Positions 54,516 through 61,428 of a DNA stretch of 64,000 nucleotides are shown here, piece by piece. Made by a program: the position numbers and the translations under genes. The DNA is taken from contig KI542675.1 in assembly GCA_000496135.1 (NCBI GenBank), forward strand, positions 778,755 through 842,754. The letters are read 5' to 3'. Each line of letters opens with the position of its first letter. Position 1 is the stretch's first letter. The notes under the pieces are model-generated. The model had not been told where the DNA came from, ran no database searches, and was given only the letters and a program-made list of their open reading frames with translations. This DNA comes from Thermoplasmatales archaeon E-plasma. GTDB lineage: Archaea > Thermoplasmatota > Thermoplasmata > Thermoplasmatales > Thermoplasmataceae.

Positions 54516-56246
54516 TTAACTCCTCTTTCTCAAGAATGTAACTACTGTTCCCATTACTGCCAGTGCAACCACTGCACCTGTTATGCCATAGAGTTCAGTG
54601 TTGGAAATTCCTGATGGTGAAGATTTGCCAGTGGGTGTCGAAATGACTGTATAGGTTATGGGTTTTGAGACGCTGCCACTTTTAACGGTTATTGAACCCA
54701 ATGAAGGCGACACTGAATATCCCGTTACATTACTAACACTGTATGAGTATGATCCATTGGGTTCTGAGAATGAGATTGTATCTGTTGTGGAAGATTCCTT
54801 TGTTCCATTAAGTGTAACAGACCATGATGTTCCTGATGGAAGACCTGATTCTGAGAATGTGATTGTGTATTTGCGAACAGTGACCTTAACATGTGTGAAT
54901 GTTATGTTGACAGTGACGTTTTTACCTTCAACATTTACACTTCCGGATAATGGTGATATGGTATAACCTGCAATTGATGATATGTTGTATGAATATGATC
55001 CATTGATTGAAGTGAATGTTATGAGACCTGTTGTTGATGAATTGGTTGTACCGTTGAATGTTGTTGACCATGATGTTCCTGATGGTAATCCGGATTCTTT
55101 GAAGGCTACTGTGTATTTACTTACCGATTTTGTAATTTCCGTAAATGATATTGACTGATTGACGCTCTGATCGCTGACATTGATACTTCCGAATGTTGGA
55201 AATATTGAATAGCCTGTTACATTACTAACACTGTATGAGTATGATCCATTGGGTTCTGAGAATGAGATTGTATCTGTTGTGGAAGATTCCTTTGTTCCAT
55301 TAAGTGTAACAGACCATAATGTTCCGGATGGTAACCCTGATTCTGTGAATATTGCAGGAAACTTTGCCTTTTCTTTCGTTGTTGAGATTATACTAATAGT
55401 TCCGATAACGGGGTTTACAACGTACAGGTATTCGTTGCTAGAGTCAAATATAACACATAATGATCCTGAGCTAACCGTTATGTTATCTATTACCTTATTA
55501 GTGGTTCCATTAATTACTGAAACATTATTGTTATCATGATTTACAATATACATATATCCATTGATAGGGTCTAATGCTAATCCATCTGGTCTTGAACCTA
55601 CCGTTATGTTATCTATTACCTTATTAGTGGTTCCATTAATTACTGAAACATTATCTGAAGCTAGGTTTGTAACGTAGATATATCTATTGATAGGGTCGAA
55701 TGCCGCGCCATAAGGCGCTTTATCAACATTAATGGTATCTATGACCTTGTTAGTGGTTCCATTAATTACTGAAACATTATTAGAACCAAGATTTGTAACG
55801 TAGATATATCTATTGATAGGGTCGAATGCTGCTCCTTGCGGAGAGGATCCAACCGCTAAGTTATCTATTACCTTATTAGTTGTTCCGTTGATTATTGAGA
55901 GGTTACTAGATAGTTCATTTGTAACGTAGATATATCCATTGATAGGGTCGAATAAAGCCCCACAGGGGCTTGAACCAACCGCTATGTTATCTATTACCTT
56001 ATTAGTAGTTCCATTGATCACTGAAACATTATCTGAAGCTAGGTTTGTAACGTAGATGAATCCATTGCTGCTGTCAAAAGTCACTGCAAATGGTCTATTA
56101 CCTACGGATATGTTGTCTACAATAATGTTCGTCGTACTGTTTATTACAGAGACATTATCAGACCCGTCATTTGTAACGTAGATATATTTATTGATGGAGT
56201 CAAAGGCTGCCCCACTTGGAAAAGAATTTTTATGGGTTTTGTTAAA
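54516..56246 (-). pseudogene. YVTN-propeller surface protein, C-terminal part (gene interrupted by an IS)
   Basis: The frame has about seven 40-residue beta-propeller repeats (IYVTN...DNVSVINGTTNKVID), then three ESGLPSGT-type domains of about 80 residues (ESGLPSGT..WSVTLNGT..GSYSYS), and a C-terminal membrane anchor (about 20 residues) ending RKRS. The open frame continues past a GTG at 56084 to the IS end at 56246. Its first part is found on the other side of the element. The repeats are near-identical in DNA, so they may recombine. Surface attachment or adhesion is likely for the intact protein. Confidence 0.8.
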
Positions 56247-57978
56247 CCTGTCTATCGGCAGTTTCAGTAACTATGTTTGAAGGGACATAAGATCAAAGGG
56301 TTTCAGGAGCTTCTGCATCTCTTGTGAAACGGTTGTCCACCGGTATATTCGCTTTCCCTTCCTGACCAGGACGACCTCACTTATCGCAGACAATTTATCC
56401 ATCAGATCCTCATAGCTTATTCTCATGCTGTGGAAATCAATCTTCCACATGATTGCTGCCATGATCTCATATGCGATGAAGTTAACCACCGAGAGATAAG
56501 CTTCCACCCTCCCTGGAAGCTGGTATCTCACTGGAGAAAGCGATGCATCTCCCTTCAGGTACCTGAATGCCTTTTCCACCCGATCCTTCTGGAAGTATGT
56601 TTTCACAATCTCCTTTCCCGGCATGGAAATATCAGTGCAGAAGAGAAGTGATCTGCCGTCCTGCTTTCGTGCCTTCGCCTCCTCTGAAGAATCGATCTCA
56701 TAACCCCTGCGACCTTTTGCAGGTTTCACTATTGGCGACAGCGATGCTTTCAATCCCGATATGATCTTCCCTGATGTTTCCGTTTCGAGCCTCTGGATTG
56801 CAAGGTCCCTTTCTGTTCTGGTGCGATCCCTTTTCTCCGGATCTATGATTATGACAATCCTGCATGTGTGTCCAAACAGTGTTCCGATTTCATCCTTGAA
56901 ATATATGCCGCGTTCTCCAGGCATCTCCATGATGTTTTCCCTCTTTTCTATCACTGAATCCTCATATTTCGAGATCCAGTCATTAACCTCGGATGATGTG
57001 TGTGGTCCGCCGGAAAGCACATGATATTTTTGTTCCAGAGCATAATCTATATTCGCCCTGCTCACGAAACCACGATCCCAGACCAGCGTGATCCTTTTCA
57101 GTTTCCAGCTTGAAAGGTTGTCTATTGTCTCCCTGACTGTTACCTTGTCGGGATTTGATCCCCTGACGGGATATCCTGCCAGCGGCATGTAATGATCCCT
57201 TGAAACTAGAAGGCCAAAACCTATGTGTGGCCTTCCTGTCTGTGCACCATATCCCCTCTCAGCAATTTCGTTTTCCTGGCCATTCCACCTTATCCTTGTA
57301 ATATCCTGGTAGAAGAAGTATCTTGGATGTTCATGGCCAATTATACCCTTCCAGGTTTCGGAAAGACCATGTTGTATGCTCATTGAACGTGATTCCTCTT
57401 CGCCGTCAATCCTGCTCGATATGGAATCAAGTGCAGAGAGGAAATAATCCTTTGTCATCTTCTCAGGATCCAGTGAAATCCACCTGTGCAGCGGTGATCT
57501 CTTTATCCACCCGCTCATCTTTGTCAGCGCTTTCCTTCCCATGAGCTGGTTTATGGCAAGGAGAAGAATTGCCATTGCATTCTCCTCTCCTATGGCATCA
57601 GAGAGGCATTCCTTCACATGGAATGATTCTGCAATCTTCCAGAACAGCGCGATATTTCCTACAGGATATGCCATGTCTATGCTTTCGAACCTTGATTCAG
57701 CTGCAATAACTTCCTCAATACCATCCTTCTCCACAACGCTTCCGATATGCCTGATCACATGTATCCGGGACTGCTTTTTCTCCTTGTCCCACCTGGATTC
57801 AACAATTTGCCTGTATCTCTTTCCACGGCTGGTAATGGTTCTCTCGAATGACATGCATACTGTACAGTAACTATGCTTATGAACTTTCCGGTCTGAAAAT
57901 GCATCTGAGGATAAGCCATAATTCAGGTTCCCAGAATACTGTCACTTGACATAGTTACTGAAATGATCGATATACAGG
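56247..57978 (-). mobile_element. Complete IS1634-like insertion sequence with target duplication
   Basis: The ends are imperfect 30-base inverted repeats (56247-56276 and 57949-57978, 25 of 30 matching; the inner 15, TTTCAGTAACTATGT, are perfect). The five bases TTAAA occur directly on both sides (56242-56246 and 57979-57983), a target duplication. Removing the element and one copy restores the reading frame of the surface protein across the site. It carries one intact transposase gene, so it may still be active. Confidence 0.85.
56271..57854 (-). CDS. DDE transposase, IS1634/IS4-like
   Basis: A 527-residue transposase. The DDE core is seen as LVWDRGFVSRANI (second Asp, about residue 262) and YFQKDRVEKAFRYLKGD (the Glu of the Y...K-x-x-x-E-K-x-F pattern, about residue 430) with HPRYFFYQDITRI (first Asp) near residue 180. 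The N-terminus (RIHVIRHIGSV) fits the IS1634 group. The frame is intact with ATG at 57854. Base composition is higher in G and C than that of its neighbours, suggesting recent arrival. Confidence 0.9.
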   Translation of the reverse strand: MSFERTITSRGKRYRQIVESRWDKEKKQSRIHVIRHIGSVVEKDGIEEVIAAESRFESIDMAYPVGNIALFWKIAESFHVKECLSDAIGEENAMAILLLAINQLMGRKALTKMSGWIKRSPLHRWISLDPEKMTKDYFLSALDSISSRIDGEEESRSMSIQHGLSETWKGIIGHEHPRYFFYQDITRIRWNGQENEIAERGYGAQTGRPHIGFGLLVSRDHYMPLAGYPVRGSNPDKVTVRETIDNLSSWKLKRITLVWDRGFVSRANIDYALEQKYHVLSGGPHTSSEVNDWISKYEDSVIEKRENIMEMPGERGIYFKDEIGTLFGHTCRIVIIIDPEKRDRTRTERDLAIQRLETETSGKIISGLKASLSPIVKPAKGRRGYEIDSSEEAKARKQDGRSLLFCTDISMPGKEIVKTYFQKDRVEKAFRYLKGDASLSPVRYQLPGRVEAYLSVVNFIAYEIMAAIMWKIDFHSMRISYEDLMDKLSAISEVVLVRKGKRIYRWTTVSQEMQKLLKPFDLMSLQT

Positions 57979-58225
57979 TTAAAATTACCATTGATAAGTG
58001 TATTATTTGATAATATAAGGGTATATTTTACAAAGCCTGCATAGGGAGAAATATTATCGCTTGAAAGAAAGAGTTTTTAAAATGTTCATAATAGTTAGGA
58101 TTTCCATTTGAACAGAAATCTGTGGGACCAGTGGAGGGTATAAGTAACGTTGAGAGAAAAGCACAGATAATGAACATAGAAATTATTGCAATAATAAACC
58201 TTTTTCTAGAACATAAAACACACAT
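57979..58225 (-). pseudogene. N-terminal part of the YVTN-propeller surface protein
   Basis: ATG at 58225 opens a signal peptide (KRFIIAIISMFIICAFLSTLL) about 27 bases after a TATA-like TATTTAAAT (58252-58260). The frame runs to FKNSF, then the sensible reading shifts one frame near 58068-58080 (run AAAAACTCTTTCTTT) to LSSDNISPYAG...NNTLINGNFN, which meets the IS border in frame with the propeller repeats. So the gene has both an IS insertion and a frameshift and is inactive as it stands. Confidence 0.7.
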
Positions 58226-58532
58226 TACGGTTCGATAAGATATTGAGTAATTTAAATATTATCTCAATTTTAGCCATAAATTTAGAAACAACTGGTTTTA
58301 CACCCTTATGATAGTTTAAGGATTTTTTATCAGAAATTCCAATGAAAATTCATGAAATAAAATGCGGTCACTGCATAAAGAGAACCGATGAATTGATAGC
58401 ACATGCAAGGACGTATAGACATTCCTTAATTATTTGATGAATATGAATTTAGAAATGTTCCTAATCAATCGGTTTCAATGAGAGTTTATCCAAATGATTG
58501 TGTTTGTGTATAATTAAATTCTAAGCATTCAG
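58226..58532. other. Intergenic region with a possible 31-codon ORF
   Basis: About 300 bases between the surface gene start and ATPase copy 4. A plus-strand ORF at 58342-58437 (31 residues, with KCGHC and a His/Arg-rich end) could encode a small zinc-binding peptide but has no good ribosome site or TATA box; I leave it as unproven. Confidence 0.3.
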
Positions 58533-58567
58533 ATAATGACAAGCTATTAGTAAAAGTTTGTCATTAT
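58533..58567 (+). promoter_or_regulatory. Perfect 10-bp inverted repeat at the start of ATPase copy 4
   Basis: ATAATGACAA (58533-58542) and TTGTCATTAT (58558-58567) are exact complements separated by 15 bases, and the second arm covers the ATG at 58566. It could be an operator or an mRNA hairpin that hides the start; if the true start is the ATG at 58623, the repeat would lie in the leader. Confidence 0.6.
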
Positions 58568-59855
58568 GATATTATTGAATGTTGAGTTACTAAAATATAT
58601 AATAATATCACAGCGTGAACAGATGGAGGAATTGCTCCAGAAGGGAAGAATAATAGATAGAGAATTGGATTTAGATCATATTAAACAGGAGATAAAATTT
58701 CCAAATGTTCTTGCCATACTTGGAATCAGGAGGTCAGGAAAGTCTGTATTCACGTGGTTATTGATGAAAGGTGAAAAGTTTGGGTACATCAATTTCTTTG
58801 ATGAAAGATTATCAACACTTCAGGCTACTGAGTTATCATTGGTTATTCAGGCTTTTCTAGAACTGTATACTGATATTGATTATTTTGTGTTTGACGAGAT
58901 ACAAAGAATTGAAGGGTGGGAAAGATTCGTTTCTAGGATCAGAACATCCAAGAGAATTATCATAACTGGAAGTAACTCGGATCTTCTAAGGGGAAATCTT
59001 TCATCTTTTATCACCGGCAGACATATAGATTTAACAATTTTCCCTTTCAGCTTTCGAGAATTCTTAAAAATAAATGATGTGGAGATAATTGGAGAATGGT
59101 ATCTTTATGATGACAAAAGAGCCATGGTAAAACAGATGTTTAATAATTACCTTGTTAAAGGAGGCTTTCCCGAGGTTCAGAACTTAGGTACTAGAATATT
59201 ACAGGAGATATTCCGGGATATAATAGAAAATGACATAATTTCCCAGCATCATATTCGAAACAAAGTGGGAATAAGGAATCTTTCTCAATACTTAGCCTCT
59301 AATATTTCAAAGGAAATTTCTTTTGAGAGGCTTAAGGGGTACCTTGACATAAAGAATAGCCACACAGTAGCCAAGTATGTTGGATACCTTGAAGAGTCAT
59401 ACATGTTTTTTCTATTGCAGCGTTTTTCTAACAAACTTAGGGAACAGTTCATAGCACCCAAGAAGATATATGCAATAGATACAGCGCTTGCTAACAGTAT
59501 ATCATTCAGGATTACACATGACCAGGGGAGACAATTTGAGAATATAGTTTTTTTAGAACTTATGCGGAGAAACTTGTATCTTGGTTTGAATGAAGAATTA
59601 TTTTATTGGAAAGATCACAGAGGCAGGGAGGTAGATTTTGTCATTAAGAGGGAAAATGAAATAATAGAGCTGATTCAGGTATCATCCATAATTGACGAAG
59701 ATGATTTGATTCAAAGAGAAACAGATAATTTGATTTTATGTTCAAATGAATTAAAGTGCGAGAACCTAAAGGTTATAACACTCGATTATGAAGCTGAAGA
59801 TATTATAAAAGGAAAGAAAATAGGATTTATACCAATCTGGAAGTGGTTATTCTGA
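58566..59855 (+). CDS. AAA_14/DUF4143 ATPase, island copy 4
   Basis: Up to 429 residues; the ATG at 58623 (MEELLQKG) is an alternative start that fits the family better. Walker A is GIRRSGKS (about residues 54-61), Walker B DYFVFDEIQ (about 105-113), then ITGSNSDLLR. The DUF4143 core GREVDFVI...ELIQVS is the third nuclease-like tail lacking the lysine. A stretch near residue 187 is almost identical in DNA to the fragment at 52157, showing exchange among island copies. Confidence 0.85.
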   Translation: MILLNVELLKYIIISQREQMEELLQKGRIIDRELDLDHIKQEIKFPNVLAILGIRRSGKSVFTWLLMKGEKFGYINFFDERLSTLQATELSLVIQAFLELYTDIDYFVFDEIQRIEGWERFVSRIRTSKRIIITGSNSDLLRGNLSSFITGRHIDLTIFPFSFREFLKINDVEIIGEWYLYDDKRAMVKQMFNNYLVKGGFPEVQNLGTRILQEIFRDIIENDIISQHHIRNKVGIRNLSQYLASNISKEISFERLKGYLDIKNSHTVAKYVGYLEESYMFFLLQRFSNKLREQFIAPKKIYAIDTALANSISFRITHDQGRQFENIVFLELMRRNLYLGLNEELFYWKDHRGREVDFVIKRENEIIELIQVSSIIDEDDLIQRETDNLILCSNELKCENLKVITLDYEAEDIIKGKKIGFIPIWKWLF

Positions 59856-59861
59856 TTTACT

Positions 59862-60215
59862 CCTACTGCTAAAGCGTGTGAGGTTCTCACTTTTGCTCTG
59901 CTTTCATTCTCATCTCACACGGTCCGGACGGTTTTGCGAAAAACCATTACCTGGTTTTTGCGTCTTTCCAGTCCTGAGAATTGCGCCTCTTTGGGTATCA
60001 ATGCTCCGATTGCATACATTCCTGTCTGTATGCAATCGGGATGTATCTTTATCCACTCCTCTCCTAGGACTTTGGAACGGAGATATACCCAACCTCATGT
60101 CAATGTCCTTACGAAACAATCTATAAATGGGAAATTTCATGCATGAATCTAAAGCCACTGTGAAATATATGAATTCGCATTCATCCCTTGACTTAACTCG
60201 GGGCGTTCAGTTTGC
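59862..60215. mobile_element. Possible IS200/IS605-type (TnpB/omega-RNA) end remnants
   Basis: Read on the minus strand, the segment nearest the ATPase gene ends CCTCACACGCTTTAGCAG-TAGGAG, like right ends of TnpB elements. On the plus strand ATTCATCCCTTGACTTAACT then CGGGGCGTTCAG (60178-60211) resembles the guide-scaffold end of a second such element. No TnpB frame is recognisable. Between them is a perfect 13-base inverted repeat (60006-60039). I rate this as a plausible but weak call. Confidence 0.35.
60006..60039. repeat. Perfect 13-bp inverted repeat with 8-base loop
   Basis: CCGATTGCATACA (60006-60018) and TGTATGCAATCGG (60027-60039) are exact complements around TTCCTGTC. As RNA or single-stranded DNA it would form a very stable hairpin. 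No gene runs through it in a convincing frame, and there is no T-run after it on either strand, so it is not a simple terminator. Confidence 0.7.
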
Positions 60216-60352
60216 ACGCAAGTAAAACTTTTTATTTTTACTGAATCTAAAAACCGGTAAGAATGCGTTTGATAAGAACTGTAAGCGACAAAGGTCGGGT
60301 TTAAATTCCACAGGATACCAGGGACTTAATGGTATTGAAAGGAGGAACTGAA

Positions 60353-60460
60353 GTGAAATTAAATTTAGAAAATAGTAAAATAATTATTAAAATAAAAAAG
60401 GAATCCGGAGGATATAGTGAACGATTTTTCAAATGTGCTTACAAAAATACCAAATCTTGA
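60353..60460 (+). CDS. Very short basic ORF with good ribosome site
   Basis: A GTG at 60353 follows GGAGG by eight bases and opens 35 codons, lysine- and isoleucine-rich (KIIIKIKKE). It overlaps the next short frame. It may be the degraded start of the antitoxin gene described next. No family recognised. Confidence 0.3.
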   Translation: MKLNLENSKIIIKIKKESGGYSERFFKCAYKNTKS

Positions 60461-60497
60461 CCTAGTATTAATCAGAAAATTTTTGGATGAACGGTAA
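60417..60497 (+). CDS. Short ORF, possible antitoxin remnant
   Basis: A GTG at 60417 after a GGAGG site opens 26 codons (NDFSNVLTKIPNLDLVLIRKFLDER), whose end resembles the tail of small archaeal antitoxins. It abuts the ATG of a decayed PIN-domain-like frame. Probably the shortened vapB half of a toxin-antitoxin pair. Confidence 0.35.
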   Translation: MNDFSNVLTKIPNLDLVLIRKFLDER

Positions 60498-60715
60498 ATG
60501 TACAATAATTCCAATGCGTTTATTTATGCTGCTTTTCCTCCAGATATATAAGATACTGCGCATTTATCAAATAATATATTGGAATTGGTGTTTGAAGGAA
60601 AAATCAAAGCTGCCGCTTCAACATGACTTGTGATAATGTGCTTTGAGCTATTGACAGACTTGTGGATGTGGAAAGAGATATAAATAGAAAATTAGGAAAT
60701 CAATATTTAATAATG
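60498..60715 (+). pseudogene. Decayed PIN-domain (VapC-like) toxin gene
   Basis: From ATG at 60498 one frame reads YNNSNAFIYAAF, stop, DTAHLSNNILELVFEGKIKAAAST, stop, and a further helical part; a later frame gives DRLVDVERDIN. The order matches a PIN toxin (DSNxFIYA at the N-terminus, then ILExIxxGxIxAxTST), with two in-frame stops and a shift. The catalytic Asp of the first motif is already Asn. Inactive. Confidence 0.45.
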
Positions 60716-60742
60716 AAATTTTCCACTCAAGAACTCTTCCCA

Positions 60743-61426
60743 TCATTTATAATTATATTTATAAACCACCCACCATGATTCATCAAGATGAAATGGCTGT
60801 GATGTGAAGTGCATGAAATCCATTGAAAGAGATACTATATATGTTATATTCTCATAGAAGGTGTAATTACCTGAATTCATTATGGATGATATGGGAAGTT
60901 TCCAGGCACTATTATTTGACTGATGATAATCTCCTACTTCATAGATTTGAAATCCAGAAGTACAATTATTGTTTATTTCTGAATAAGTCCAGTATGGCCC
61001 GAAATTGTCGTTTTTATCGGTACCGTTTTTGAATATAGGTTTGTTCACAGATAGTGATGTGTTAAGGATTGTAACTACAGGATTGCTGTATGGCCAGTTC
61101 ACAACAGTCAGGTCGGTCATACAAAACAAGCTCATTATCATGTATCCACGAGTGATATTAACACAACCTCTGGAAGACAAATTTACATAATGAGATAGTG
61201 GACCTGGGTCCATTATGTAACTAACATTTATAGTATTCCCCAGAAATGAAGAGTTTTGAAAAGCAGTAAGACTAAACCAACCGAGCCCCGGATTCCCTTG
61301 GGGATAATAACCTGATTCAAAGGTTAATCCCTTTGGTTCAGTTGAATTTTCATAGTATACAAATGATACAAACACCATAATTAAAATTACGATGATTGCA
61401 CCTATTTTTTTGAATTTACTCTTCAT
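60743..61426 (-). CDS. Secreted/membrane-anchored protein (227 aa)
   Basis: One N-terminal membrane segment (about residues 8-25), then an extracellular domain rich in Asn, Ser and aromatic residues with three cysteines and many Asn-X-Ser/Thr sites. No family is recognised. The ATG is two bases after the stop of the large surface protein gene, so they share a transcript and may form a surface complex. Confidence 0.65.
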   Translation of the reverse strand: MKSKFKKIGAIIVILIMVFVSFVYYENSTEPKGLTFESGYYPQGNPGLGWFSLTAFQNSSFLGNTINVSYIMDPGPLSHYVNLSSRGCVNITRGYMIMSLFCMTDLTVVNWPYSNPVVTILNTSLSVNKPIFKNGTDKNDNFGPYWTYSEINNNCTSGFQIYEVGDYHQSNNSAWKLPISSIMNSGNYTFYENITYIVSLSMDFMHFTSQPFHLDESWWVVYKYNYK

Positions 61427-61428
61427 GT

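Noticed and set aside
54700-56200. CRISPR array suggested by regularly spaced repeats
   Set aside because: The repeats encode propeller and ESGLPSGT protein domains in one frame, with no constant non-coding repeat and unique spacers.
60270-60315. tRNA or tRNA-end copy
   Set aside because: TCGGGTTTAAATTCCA looks like a T arm and like the tRNA-Gly 3' end, but acceptor and anticodon stems do not pair and similarity to tRNA-Gly fades within about 16 bases.
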